NCBI GenBank assembly: GCA_016648135.1 | Contig: JADDOH010002589.1 | Coordinates: 1-64,000, forward strand | Reading direction: 5' to 3' | Length of the DNA stretch: 64,000 nucleotides | Source: Agrypnia vestita | Taxonomy: Eukaryota; Arthropoda; Insecta; Trichoptera; Phryganeidae | In this document: one piece after another, positions 20,681 to 32,241 of the stretch | Position numbering within the stretch: position 1 is the first letter of the stretch | Layout of the letters: the number at the start of each line of letters is the position of its first letter | Program-made: the position numbers and the translations under genes | Notes under the pieces: model-generated | The model's input: only the letters and a program-made list of their open reading frames with translations | What the model was told of the DNA's origin: nothing | Database searches by the model: none

Positions 20681-21704
20681 ACAATTCGACGGAAATAAAA
20701 TTAATAGTTGCGAAATAATAAAGATTTTTTTGAGAAAAACAAAACATCTGCGTGTTTTTCGATCAAACCTCGTGTGAAAAGAGTGGGAACACAATAATAT
20801 TGACAGGCACTTATTTTTACGATCCCGGGGATTTAAATTTCTCAAACAAAGCATTAAATATAATATGCTTCAATGTCTTAATTCACGACGCTAAACAGTT
20901 TCACAACTTTTCGACTGTGCGTGTTTTAACATTAAATAAATAAACAAAATTTCAAACACCACATAATTATACCAATATTTTTAATGGAAGAATAATAAGC
21001 GTTGCTTAATTTGAGAGAAAAAATAGTTCCCATTCATTCTGAAGCTAATTAATCTTTCTTTATTACGCGGAAGTATAAGTAAATAATCATCGCACCGAGA
21101 GGCAAAAACGTAATAGAGTATGTAAGTACGCCAGCTAATGGTTCGTAACTTAAACAACAATGAATTATTGAATTTGTTGCGTGACTGGGAAAGAACCCGG
21201 GGCCTATGGCGTGGTCTCTGACAGCCAATGTTTTAAATTATACCTCTGTGCAAACGTTTACAAAAGCATGCAGATAAAACTAACGCTAGTGGATGAAATT
21301 CCAACATGATCAGCACAAAACTGCGTATCTAATAATAATAAAGCTTTTAACCTTTTCCATACGGCCCCCATAAGGGACTATAATTGAAACGCACGTCCAG
21401 TGTAGGGCTGTAAACTACATGTAGACTTTGTTCCATTTTTAGGTCCGATAAATGTGAGTATTTTACATTTTTACTTATATTAATCATTAAAATTATAGTT
21501 TATAAGCATACAAATGAATATATGTATCAATTATTGTGTAAAAGTGCTACAAATGATAAAAAAAACATTACTCATCACGAACGACAGCATAAAAACGCGG
21601 CCAGCAGTTCTGCTAGGAATGGGTCGTCGGTCATGAACGAACTGCTCTTTTTCAATAGTTCATCTACCGAATGTTCACTTTAGTGAACTGCCGATCATTA
21701 TATA
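20681..21704. other. No gene seen
   Basis: Mostly unique. 20980-21300 is less AT-rich. No convincing frame. Confidence 0.45.
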
Positions 21705-21937
21705 GAGGGTAGAATGCCAAAAGCGCGTTAGTGATTAATTCAAACTTTACAAGAGAGCAAAAGAAAATGTTTCTTTTATTATTAATCGATTTCCATATTT
21801 GTTTATCCAAAACACATACGGAAATCATTTAATAATTAAAGAAATATTGACAAAATCTGATTGATAAAACATTATTTTTATGTCTTGTTCACTAACGCTA
21901 ACGTCTATCACTAACGCCCTTTTAGCTTTCTACCCTC
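21705..21937. repeat. Inverted-repeat MITE, TIR GAGGGTAGAA
   Basis: GAGGGTAGAATGCCAAAAGC on the left is matched by the inverse of GCCCTTTTAGCTTTCTACCC on the right, over about 31 bp with a few mismatches. 233 bp long, no frame. It lies inside another AT-rich repeat-like stretch containing GTGAACTGCCGATCATT. Confidence 0.75.
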
Positions 21938-22054
21938 GATATTATATTAAAGAACACATTCTTATTGTGAAGTTGCAATTTTTTTAGAACTAAGTTCTGT
22001 GAAATTTAAAACAATAAATGATTTAATAAATAATGAGACTTACAGATAAGGTCG

Positions 22055-22145
22055 ATAAATTGGCGGAAAGATACCAGGCTGATACGGTGTGATGGTAACA
22101 CACCTTCCCGGAAAGAGAGGAGATCTGGGTCCCGAAATCAAATTA
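22055..22145 (+). repeat. Possible tRNA-like SINE head
   Basis: GGTGTGATGGTAACACACC followed by GAGATCTGGGTCCCGAAATC loosely resembles tRNA A and B boxes. No second copy in the window, so this is tentative. Confidence 0.25.
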
Positions 22146-22619
22146 AAGAAAAAATATTTTTTCATTGATTTGATTTTTCTGTATATCTTTCTAATTGATT
22201 AATAAATGCCGATCATTAGTTCAGCAGTCTTAAATTTAAAAAAATCGGTGAACGATGGCTTTCGTGTACAAATGGCCGATAATAATTTTTGGTTGGATAA
22301 ATGAACGATTCAAAATTATCAAACCTGCTCCCCTCCTCTCCCTTGCCATCAGTTATTTTTTAAATAAAATTGGTGGGCAGATGAACGATTTAACGATGAA
22401 AAGTGAACAAAACCTAACCTAACCTAATGAAATAAGACAACCTAACCTAATGAAAGAGTGAAGGTGAGCAATCCGCCAAATCCAGCACTGTGCGCACTAC
22501 GCACTGCGCTCCCCGCACCACTCCCCCCTACATACATACGTATTCGAGAAAACATTTTACTTTGTTTTTATTTTATTGAATACATATATGGAGGAATAAC
22601 AAATATATATTCACTCTGT
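22146..22619. other. No gene seen
   Basis: Contains CCTAACCTAACCTAA at 22411-22427, a short match to the insect telomere word. Such words are common and no array is present. Confidence 0.45.
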
Positions 22620-22629
22620 ATTCAGTATA

Positions 22630-23368
22630 CTCATATTTACAGAGATGTGCCAAAAACATGGGTCTCATAGTAAACCAGCAGAAGACCAAAATACACACCC
22701 AACAAATCCCAACTCTCTCGTGTGGAAGTCAAAATTTTGAAACGGTACCAAGATATACATACCTAGGATCCCTGATAACAAGCAACAACAATACTACAGA
22801 GGAGATCCAGAAGCGCATAGTGAGCGCAAACACTGTTTTTTCCGCCTACAAAAGCAGATAAAATCTAGACTGCTGTCCAGAAACACCAAGATATTAGTGT
22901 ACAAAACGCTTATTAGGCCAGTGCTCACATACGCAGCTGAGACGTGGGTACTAACTAAGAGGAATGAGCGAGCACTGGACGTTTTTGAAAGGAAAATTTT
23001 GAGGCGTATCTTCGGACCGGTTCTAGAAAATGAATTTTGGCGCAGACGTTACAACAATGAGCTCTATACTCTATTTAAGGAGCCAAACGTCACAAAATTT
23101 ATAAAACTGGGAAGACTTCGGTGGCTGGGTCAAGTGGAGAGAATGTCCGAGCATCAAGCACCAAAGTCCCTGCTGAACTCAAGGCCAATAGGGCGAAGGA
23201 GCTTAGGAAGGCCGAAACTAAGATGGAGTGATAACGTCCTCAAAGATATCTCTGCCTTAGAGCTTCGAAACTGGAGAGAGCTGGCACTAGACCGAGATGA
23301 GTGGAGGAAAATTATTGAGGAGGCCAAGACCCACCAAGGGTTGTAGTGCCAAGAATGATGATGATGAT
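22630..23368 (+). mobile_element. LINE 3' end, third family, long fragment
   Basis: The longest LINE remnant here. The first part (to about 22830) reads MGLIVNQQKTKIH and YTYLGSLITSNNNTTEEIQK. One missing base near 22830 shifts the frame, after which MYKTLIRPVLTYAAETWVLT, LDVFERKILRRIFGPVL, YNNELYTLFKEP, LRWLGQVERM and GRPKLRWSDNVLKD follow to a stop at 23344-23346. This is the thumb and C-terminal tail of a RTE-like reverse transcriptase. An ATGATGATGATG simple tail follows the stop by a few bases and marks the 3' terminus. The catalytic palm is lost by 5' truncation. Confidence 0.85.
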
Positions 23369-23769
23369 TTACAGAGATATTCACATAATTGTAGGCAACT
23401 TCAACTCAGTTTACACTACCGGAAAGGAAAGGTTAATAATTGACTTACTTTACTCCATTGCACGGTTGAGGTATTTTGTTAGTTAATCTTTAATTATTGT
23501 AAAGTGGCAGTAAGGGCTTGCGGCTATGTCCTATGGTAAAATAGACGCTTTTGAAATCTACCGAATTTGAGGCACACATTAAAATAAAAAATAAATTATT
23601 ATTATTATTAAATTAAAAAACAAATAAAAATAAAAAATGGATTGATTTATCCTGGGATCACCTAGAATCTGATACTCAAATGTTTCTGGGAATTATTGTA
23701 ATTTTGTCACGAAGTTGAGAAAAAACTGCACACAATATAAATTTTCAGATACACGTACACTTTAGAATA
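23369..23769. other. No gene seen
   Basis: AT-rich, with (ATT)n at about 23596-23612. Confidence 0.45.
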
Positions 23770-24010
23770 AACTAGAAATTGGTAGAAAACGCGACTATGT
23801 TATAGAAACTTCTAGAAGTCCAGCAACCTACATATTTTGAGACATTCTGATATGATTGCTGGTGAATACCCCAGATAAAGCAAGCTGGCGATTCAGTGCA
23901 AATATAGGCGACCAGCGATAAAATACCAGAGTACCTATCAGCGAACGCAACATTCTCGGCGTACAAGTGTTCCACAGATAAGTGGAAGATTCTCGAGTGA
24001 CGATAAGTAT
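23770..24010 (+). promoter_or_regulatory. Repeat copy with perfect heat-shock element
   Basis: GAAACTTCTAGAA (23805-23817) is a perfect GAANNTTCNNGAA. Flanking words (CTAGAAATTGGTAGAA, CAGCGAACGC, GGAAGATTCTCGAGTGACG) align with the 49050-49290 copy. A clear TATA box is not preserved here. Confidence 0.45.
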
Positions 24011-24229
24011 GAATAAAGGTATCCCTTGAAATGTTTTAGGTTCATATCCCGACGCGACCAAATATTTTATCGATTGATTAACCTATTTTTTTATTATCAT
24101 ATTCTGGCACACAATAAAATGAATAATAATAAGAAATAAATATTAGAGTAATAATTTTACCATTTACGTAACAAAAATTGGAATTGAAGGCCCGCGAGCG
24201 AAATAATGATAAAATTAAACAAACATAAA

Positions 24230-24610
24230 TTTGATTACGAAACCAAATTTTGAGCGCCGAAGTCGAGGAAATAGTTGGCCAACCAGCCGGAACCATCGAC
24301 AATAATAATTATGGTAATTGTTTCCATATAAATACCTTAATGCGCGAGTGTTTTCATGGTCTCTCTCTGTGTACTGGTATTTTTATTTTGTCAACTGACT
24401 GCCGAATTTGGAGGCGAGTCTGGTTGTGAAATTTCACCGAATTCACGGGCAATTTGACACGACCAAGTGTTTTATCGAGATGTAATTCATAATGACGTCA
24501 TTATATAATTCAATCACGATCAATCGGACACTTCTTTACTTCTACCTTCTCTTCTTTCACATTCTTCTTTCGCTCGTGCATCGATTGACTATTCCAGCAC
24601 AAAATAGACG
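24230..24610. other. Unique less AT-rich block with a CRE-type site
   Basis: Contains ATGACGTCAT (24493-24502), a perfect palindromic CREB/ATF site, and ATAATTATGG-type homeodomain words. No frame, no repeat partner. Enhancer function is inference. Confidence 0.3.
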
Positions 24611-25261
24611 GAACGTACTTAAATAATATTTATGCATAAGTTTCTAAGAGAAATGTCAAGACATCTATCAAATGTGAATGTTTTTTGGCTTTAATTTAGT
24701 TATTGGACTCTTTTGTATGAGCGTGAAACAGACTGTTTATCGACAATTTTTATAATAATATGAGTGTTTTATACTAATTATGATGATGTCAAAAATGATA
24801 GACTTTTTTATATGTGAATTTCAGTTTAACATTAATTACATAGTTACTTTTATGACCTAGTCCTATTAAAGAATGCCAAAAAATATATAATTTTCACAAC
24901 AAAAAAATATTGCAAAATCATTCTAAAATGTTAACAATTTTTTTTATCCTAACACAAATTAAAATATAATTTTTCTCTTAATACAAACGACTTATGATGT
25001 CTTATTGCTGAAATTGTGCTTAATTTGGTTAATTTTTCACAAAATAATCCAATCAAAATTTCATTTTCAAACAAATGAAATTATCATGGAATTGTAATAC
25101 ATTTGTGTAAGCGTGTAAACAGTACTGTACAGTAGAAATATGTTTTTTTTTATAATATTCATCACGTTAAAATTAACGAAGTATGCAATATTATATATAC
25201 AACAGCAATAAAGACATGATTGTTATATAGTGCAAACTAATGATAGTAGACCTATGTATAT
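24611..25261. other. No gene seen
   Basis: Very AT-rich. Confidence 0.5.
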
Positions 25262-25560
25262 ATGCTCTCTCGAGTAGCTTGTTGTTGTTGGTCTAGTAGT
25301 TAAAATACTTGTCTAGTAATTCTGTTGGTCGTGGGTGCGAGTCTCGTTCGAGAAGACCATCAAATTAGTCCCGATGTGTAGACTTATTGCCTACACATCA
25401 CCACGATCATGTGAAGGGACCAATCTACCTCCTCTTATGAAGATGACCATCAACCACCGTATGCAGATTGTGTAAAGAGAGATGACGTATCAAATGTGGG
25501 AGAGTATAAGGTCATAGTATAGGTTAATGTCATTTCTCTGTATTACAATTTACTACATTT
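25262..25560 (+). mobile_element. tRNA-headed SINE, family D
   Basis: TTGGTCTAGTAGTTAAAATA (A-box side) and GGGTGCGAGTCTC (B-box-like) form a tRNA-like head, followed by about 200 bp of unrelated body (GATGTGTAGACTTATTGCC...) that ends in AT-rich DNA. Only one copy here. Confidence 0.5.
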
Positions 25561-25604
25561 CACAATTTCAAGTTACAATGCTAAAATACTTGAGAGAGTA
25601 ACAA

Positions 25605-25800
25605 AAAAGTGGTTCGCTGGCTCGTGGCGGGCGACGGAATGGTACTTCGGTCCACGCTTGCCGTGGTCCGGGTCGCCGGTCGCGCGCTTCCTGTTGTTGC
25701 CAGGTGGTGAATTCGGCACAGTTCGTTATCACAGCACAAGCGTTTAGCTTACTTTAAAAAGAGTAAGAATATTGATGTGGCACGTATTCCCTGTACGATT
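25605..25800 (+). mobile_element. SINE family A copy with GC-rich head
   Basis: The 3' part (CACAAGCGTTTAGCTTACTT to GATGTGGCACGTATTCC) is the family A body in plus orientation. The GC-rich part before it (25610-25720) is not recognised and may be a different head. Confidence 0.5.
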
Positions 25801-26944
25801 CTGTATTTAATCATAAATTTAAAGCGCAAATGAAGCTATGAGAAAAAGTGCTGGTTGCCGCTAAAATCCGTTCGCGTTTCCGACCGACCACCTTAATGAT
25901 CTGGAACTTGCATAAAGTTTTAGTCTGGATAACAGTGCGCTGTCGACTAGATTGTTTACAATTTATACAAATACTTACATTTTCTTGGGGTTTTTACGTA
26001 ATATTCACGTTACGTTAGGTGTGATTTATATTGGCTCTGAATAATAATCGAGCTGTTGTAGGAAGCTGAATCGCTCTGAAGATATTCACTTAACTATTAA
26101 TAAATTGCACCACGTAACACGGAAGTAATGTCGCAACTCGCGGTGAGATAATTTGACGATAAAAGTAATTTAGCACAAAGCGAACTAAATGATTGTGTGA
26201 AATTCATCTTATTAAAATTATCTTCCGAAGGTTTGCTTGGGTAAGTATATGTAGATGGTGACGGTCGCCAATATACGCACTAATGAACACTACGAAATCT
26301 TCAGTGTTCAATATATGTGTATAGGTAATTATTTTCAACAAAAAAAATATTTCTAGACACACAATGTTTACACATTTATACCATGGTATGGTAGACTCAA
26401 TTATAAATTACGACTTAAACTGTTAAAGACTAACGTTAAAATAACTACAATTAAGAATAATTAAAACAAACGAAAATAAAAAATTAAAAGAAGCATGTAA
26501 GGACCAGCCTGACTAACCATTTAAAATCTGTATAAATCTTTCCGATACAAAAACAACTTCATTATAAACTGGCACTGGAAGAACATGCGAATGACGGATT
26601 TAAAAGAAAAATGCAGCACAGATACATGACGCGACAAAAAATGAATAAAAAACTATAATTAAAAAAAAAACATAGCGTTATTGAACTCTGATTGGTCGAC
26701 CCGCACTCGCTTTAAGGCACGTCCAGGTTGTAGGCCCAGGTCACCATGAAGGTAAAAAGTACAGTGGTCATTAAATTGACCGACTATTTATGGTAAGTAT
26801 TAGCAATAAAGTGATGTTGATTTATAATACTGCACAAATATTTCTCTCTCATTGTTAATTAATTTTAGACTAAATAATAATATGGACTCAATGTGTGATA
26901 GATGTCCGGCTTAGCGTTCTGTTAACATTCTGCTAAATATTCTA
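25801..26944. other. No gene seen
   Basis: Mixed AT-rich and medium-composition DNA (about 25850-26260 and 26690-26760). No frame of note. Confidence 0.45.
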
Positions 26945-27015
26945 TTTAAAAAAATAGAGATACGGAATACGTGCCACATCAATATTCTTACCATTTTCAA
27001 ACTACGACTTATAAA
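26945..27015 (-). repeat. SINE family A tail fragment
   Basis: GGAATACGTGCCACATCAAT and ATTCTTACCATTTTCAAAC match the tail of the family A SINEs. Confidence 0.6.
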
Positions 27016-27529
27016 AATATGTATAACTTGATATTCTCCTGGAAAGACTATTTGATAAATAGGTGAGTATCTTATTATGATAAATACAAATTAAAACATT
27101 CAATAGTAATTGAATTTGCATCATGAAATTTGTGCATTATGCGGAAGCTCTTAACAGCTCATGTACCCATGAAATAGATATTATTAGTATAAATGAATTA
27201 TTATTATAATCTAAATATTCAGTATTTTTACAAAAAATTCTTAAAAAACATGTCTTAAAAAGTAAGACAAAGCACCGTAATTTTATAAAAGATGAGACAA
27301 CAGCGAATTGATGATTTATAGTACCCTTAGGAATAAAGGAAAATATATGAGGACAAGTCATCTCTTGGGAGGACCTACCAAAATCCTCCCCAAAATTATT
27401 ATTTTTTCAAGGGAGAAGAAAACGTGAAGGGTAGGTAAGTCAGATGCAGAAAATAAGAAAAAAATACGCTTTGGGGTATTCCTAGGCCGAAGTGCTTGTT
27501 GTACAATGTTAAATCTTCAAATGACTTCT
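27016..27529. other. No gene seen
   Basis: AT-rich DNA without recognisable content. Confidence 0.5.
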
Positions 27530-27905
27530 TCAACCATCTCTCTGTTGCTGGAAGTACCTAGGCCTCTTCTAAATTTCTCTAATCTTCTCTTCTTTGGGCT
27601 TTTCTAGTCCACCCACTACCCGCGACAGGTATAATATCATCGGCCCACCTTTTACCACCGCTGGCTCTTCCTCTTTTCATGTCCCATGGTTTCCATCGCA
27701 AAACCCTGGGTGCCCATCCGTGTATTCCCTATCTGGCAGCATGACCTGCCCACATCGACAACTTTTGTCTGGCGTCTGATTTCCTCATTTCTGATTCTCT
27801 CTAAGACTTAGGCCTGGCATTTGTCTCTCCAAAGATCTTAGTTTATATATGGTCATTGCAGTTAGCGTGATAGTTTCTAGACCATACGTAAATTACAGGG
27901 AGGAT
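27530..27905 (-). mobile_element. RTE-like LINE 3' fragment
   Basis: The minus strand reads LERIRNEEIRRQTKVVDVGR, matching the RIRNEEIRRRTKV-D motif of RTE-like elements also seen at 12000 and 30708. Later pieces such as WTRKAQRREIREI are in other frames. Strongly decayed. Confidence 0.6.
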
Positions 27906-28744
27906 GCATGTTTACAGTGACTATACTAGGTACATTATATTAAAAAAAGCCCATTAATGATAGTCGATATTTTACCGGTTACAAGACATGTTACTGTTGT
28001 TTCAGATTTGTTCTGATTGTATCAATGATTGATAACTGAGATAAAACTCTTGTCTAGTAATGATTGCCGTCGCATTGTCAAAAATCTATTATCAATTATC
28101 GATACAATTAACTACTAATCTCAACTAACGGTTTATGTGTTTTTATGTAAAATGCCACCACTAATCAACATATTTTTCACTATCGCATTAATTTACATTT
28201 CAAAAATTGCATCCACTGACAAATATAAATATAAAAGCATATTTAAAAATTTTCGGTTTTTCCTGTTGCCATTTTCACGACACTCAAAAATACTACATAC
28301 ATTTTTTGATTTTCTTAGGATTTATTTGTCCTAAAACAATTCAAATTTAATCTTTTCACTATTGAATAATTATGTGTTTGTATTAGAATTGCTGTATTTG
28401 GTAAGTTCGATTTGAATCGATAGCTCAGTATTCGCTGCGATCGAGTTACAAACATTGATAAGTTAAATAAAGATAAATTGTTTATATTTTGCAGGTTCAA
28501 AATGCAGCCACGTAAAATTCGATTAAATAGGTTGTGAACTTAGCGCAAATCTCTAATCTTCTGGTAAAAACAATTGTTAGGACAAAGAGATACTTTTTCT
28601 TCTCGACTGTTTGTGAATTTGCATTTTTATTGACTTATTGTAATATTTAATGAATAAGTAGTATTGCGTGTTTATTCGTTTTAACAAGACTTGAATAAAA
28701 CGGTTATAAATATTTAAAAAAATACAAACACGCTTTTACATATA
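27906..28744. other. No gene seen
   Basis: AT-rich DNA without recognisable content. Confidence 0.5.
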
Positions 28745-28984
28745 AAATATTTAAATATTTTTCAATATTTCTGACTTTTTATTTGTAAAAAGTTGAACTA
28801 CCATTAAAGTAACTTATATCGATCATGAAAAATTCAATTCAAGTTCAAAAATTCATTCACTCTAATACAAATCGAATAAAATGATAAAAACCTTGCAAAA
28901 ATTGAGAACGGAATTCTCGACTCACTATCAAGGCAGGAATCCACCTGTAAAGTTTTTGCTACTAGCTATGAGACACCTTGTATA
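28745..28984. repeat. Palindromic MITE family H1, partial
   Basis: Carries TAAAAAGTTGAACTACCAT, AAAATGATAAAAACCTTG and the end GCTATGAGACACCTTGTATA. An internal deletion joins the two arms. Confidence 0.7.
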
Positions 28985-29128
28985 GAGAAAATGCATAAAT
29001 TTAACAGCCACATTACTAAGAGCGATCTTAGTATATACGCATGTAACGAAAATCAAAAACGTACCTACTACTTCCTTTTTGGTAATCTTTTTAAATTTTT
29101 TTTTTTTTAAATAGTATTATTTTATATA

Positions 29129-30413
29129 TTAGGTCTTTACATATGAAATTGAGGTTTAGTATGGGAGGAACATAAAGCCGATTTTTTTTATTATAATATA
29201 TTTATTTAATCAAAGTATGTACCATTGCTATCTATGCACTTTTGCCATCTCATAGGTAGTTCATCGATCCCTTTACTAAAAAAACCATTCGGACGGGAAT
29301 CAATAAAATCTTTGAAGGCGGTTTGGACTGCCCCATCGGAGTTGAATTTTTTCCTTTGCAAGAAGTTATCCAAATTTCGAAAAAAATGGTAATCTGTTGG
29401 GGCAAGGTCCGGAGAGTACGGTGGATGTCTTAGACATTCCAATTGAAGCTCCTCTAATTTGGTAGCCGTCTGTTGTGCAGTGTGTGGTCTAGCGTTATCA
29501 TGAAGCAGCAGTGGCCTAGAGCGATTAACCAGCCTCGGTTGTTTAGCAGCTAGCTTTTCCATCATGGTTTGCAGTTGCTGACAATAGACATCTGCCGTAA
29601 TCGTCTGGCCAGATTTAAGAAAGCTGTAGTGAACGACACCAGCACTAGTCCACCAAACGCTCACAAGTATCTTTTTTGGAGTCAATTTTCGCTTGGGGCA
29701 TGGTTTGGATGGTTCGGCAGGGTTCAGCCTATGCGATGAGCGCTTCCGATTATCGTACAGGATCCATTTTTCATCACAGGTAATGATTCGATTTAAAATC
29801 CTTTCATTATTGTGCCGGTTGAGTAATGCAACGCAGCAGTCAACGCGCGTTTGTTGATTTGCTTCACTCAATTCGTGAGGTACCCACCTTTCAAGCTTTT
29901 TCACCTTACCAATTTGTTTCAAGTGGATTAAAATAGTTTTATCACTAACACCGCAGCCTGCAGCTAACTCGGATGTGGTTTGCGATGGATCCGCTTCCAC
30001 AATAGCCTTCAATTCTTCATTATCAACTTTGGTCTCCGGCCGTCCACGGAGCTTGTTCTGCAGGCCGAAATTTCCAGAACGAAAACGTTGGAACCAAAAA
30101 CGCACTGTGTTTTCTTTTGCGGCACCGTCGCCATACACATCATTAATCCTTCGAGCCGTTTCTGCAGCACTGGTGCCACGGTGGAACTCGTACTCGTAAA
30201 TAACGCGATATTTCAAGTTTTTCATTTTGTAAACTGAGTGACGCAAAGAAAAAAACAATTGAGAAAAAAACAAATGAATAATAATTTTCAAAACACAAAT
30301 ACATGAGTAAATAACTGTATAAATTTGGATTTGGAATTCCTAACCAAAGAGAAGATATTTGACATCAAATTCGCCAGTACGGCAAAACCCCAATTTCATA
30401 TGTATGGACCTAA
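29129..30413 (-). mobile_element. mariner element, cecropia-type, copy 2 (intact frame)
   Basis: 1285 bp, flanked by TA (29127-29128 and 30414-30415). Terminal inverted repeats TTAGGTCTTTACATATGAAA (left) and TTAGGTCCATACATATGAAA (right, on the complement). It is in opposite orientation to the copy at 3075, about 25 kb away. The two termini have each acquired a base change in the outer repeat (TCTTTA, TCCATA versus TCCTTA), so end recognition may be weakened even though the transposase frame is open. Confidence 0.95.
29206..30225 (-). CDS. mariner transposase, full length
   Basis: DDE/D transposase for cut-and-paste transposition into TA sites; it acts in the nucleus on the element's inverted repeats. 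It has 339 residues, the usual mariner length. The N-terminal region holds the paired helix-turn-helix DNA-binding part (about 1-110), with the linker motif WVPHEL at 114-119. The catalytic part carries D151 (TCDEKW), D243 (HDNARPH) and D278 (PTDY) with 34 residues between the last two, the D,D34D signature, and YSPDLAP at 270-276. The start at MKNLKYR (30225) was chosen because family members start there; an upstream in-frame Met at 30291 would add 22 hydrophobic residues. The sequence resembles the cecropia subfamily, which includes the mariner part of human SETMAR. Activity is not proven: the frame is open, but some residues differ from the sister copy. Confidence 0.93.
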   Translation of the reverse strand: MKNLKYRVIYEYEFHRGTSAAETARRINDVYGDGAAKENTVRFWFQRFRSGNFGLQNKLRGRPETKVDNEELKAIVEADPSQTTSELAAGCGVSDKTILIHLKQIGKVKKLERWVPHELSEANQQTRVDCCVALLNRHNNERILNRIITCDEKWILYDNRKRSSHRLNPAEPSKPCPKRKLTPKKILVSVWWTSAGVVHYSFLKSGQTITADVYCQQLQTMMEKLAAKQPRLVNRSRPLLLHDNARPHTAQQTATKLEELQLECLRHPPYSPDLAPTDYHFFRNLDNFLQRKKFNSDGAVQTAFKDFIDSRPNGFFSKGIDELPMRWQKCIDSNGTYFD

Positions 30414-30689
30414 TATTTAGTCATCGTCATATTATCATCATTAAGCTTTGTTATCAATTATATCCTCAGAACTCAAACGTCACTTATAATATAAAGCAAA
30501 CCGTATCGTTAACTATTTATATATCAGAATATACAAGAATGTTCGCGCTCAAAAATATCACATGAAAAATATCGCTCGCTGATCGCAGTTTTTACTTGGA
30601 ATTGCCTGGCGCGCGGTGCCGAAACACTTCCACACTTCAACAACCAGAACCTTCCGGAAACCCCTTGATGCTTCTTTTTCTTTTTTTAA
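30414..30689. other. Unassigned flank of mariner copy 2
   Basis: The stretch at 30540-30665 is less AT-rich and contains AGAACCTTCCGGAAACC, a heat-shock-element-like word. No gene is seen. Confidence 0.35.
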
Positions 30690-30699
30690 CGTAACAGTA

Positions 30700-31052
30700 T
30701 TTTATTTGGTAGTCTTCTTCTCCCTCAGCATTCATCTCTCAAATGCTGGATATAGACCTCTTCCACACACTTCCATCCTTCTTTGTTATTTGCTAGTTGT
30801 AGCCATTTCTTCCCTCCCAAAGCGGCTGTATCATCGGCCCATCTCTTTTGAGCCTCTTTTATTCTCCCAAGGTCTCCACTTCAGAACTCTGGAAGTCCAT
30901 CTAGTATCATCTTGCTTTGCAACATGCCATGATATCCACTACTCTAGTTCTGCGCCTAATTTCATAATTTCTAATTTTATCTCTTAGGCTTACGACAAGC
31001 TCGGATCTCTCCATGGATCGTTTCAGCTTTTCTATACTTTTCTTTGTAAGAT
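30700..31052 (-). mobile_element. RTE-like LINE 3' end
   Basis: Same family as 12000-12485. On the minus strand the words for KSIEKLKRSMERSELVVSL and RDKIRNYEIRRRT-like sequence are readable in pieces, then a shifted frame down to a GAAGAAGA tail near 30708. The upstream flank is lost. Confidence 0.65.
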
Positions 31053-32241
31053 TATTTGGTAGTAATTCTAATTAAATACAGTTCATTTCAAAGGACAGAC
31101 CGCTGGTATGTAGTACAAAACTTGCATTGGTTAAACGTAGGAAGAGACTGATATTACTCAGATATATCGCATATTATTACAAAACGTTAATTAATAATTG
31201 AAGTTAAACCATTATTTTTGTGCCGACGTTTTAATTTTCGATGTCTTAATTCTTGCGAGAGAGAAAGGGAGATTAATTTTAAAAAAAATTAGAGATCGGG
31301 AAGCAATTATGATTAAAATAATAATTCTGTTGCAATCTCAAATATATTCCGCTGTTAATTTCAACAAAACTTAGTTCATGGGTGTAGTAACATAGGCATA
31401 AGTGCTTTTAGATATTGTATTAATCAATCTACAAATAAACTGCATACAAAATATTTTTTATTTCTATGTGCGGGAATAAATAAGTGTTACATAGCGATAA
31501 TAACGAGTTCATACACAAGTGATATATTGCGAAATAGTGTAGATTAAAGAATAGCGTTTTAGGTGATTTGTAAATTGAATAATTAATTAATCATTTTTTA
31601 ATAAATCGCTAATTAATTTCCAGTGTTTTCATTTGCCTTTCGCAGTCACGACCCATGATAATATATATACCTACAATTAGTGAATAAATTAAATAAATAA
31701 ATATTGTCACAAATCTTTATAGAAAAGAATTAGGTAGGTATGCGTTTAATGTGGATGATTATTAAAACAAAAAACTCAATATTTCATGCCAAAAAGAATA
31801 TTAAATGCGTTACATTGTCAACTTTCACATTCACACGGAAATGGAACGTAATTTTATTTTCATCAATGGATTGTTTGAAAATTATACGCGTTTATAATCC
31901 ATCAACGTCGCTTTATTCTAATGAGCGCTAGTCTTGTCTTCAATGAGAAACAGACAATAATCGCGGTACAAACACCAAGCAGAAGACGTCTTGAATTCAA
32001 AATCATCATCCGGCTAAAAGCGATTAATAAAGCTGGCCTGTGTGCATATTTAAAAATGAAACCTAACACATTAATAACATAACGAACAAAGCAGCTACTC
32101 AAACAAAAAATAAGTGAAGATTACGACCAAACAAGCTGATAAAATATGCGATTCTAATTTAAATACGTAGACGAAAAACGCGTTGCGTGTCTTAAATGCG
32201 TGTGCCATACGAACTCTTCTTTTTCTTTTTATTTAAGATAT
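31053..32241. other. No gene seen
   Basis: AT-rich. Short frames at 31740-31931 (plus) and 31902-32102 (minus) are not recognised. Confidence 0.45.

Noticed and set aside
22411..22452. CCTAACCTAACCTAA resembling the insect telomere repeat
   Set aside because: Only three units; such words are common in insect intergenic DNA and no array is present.
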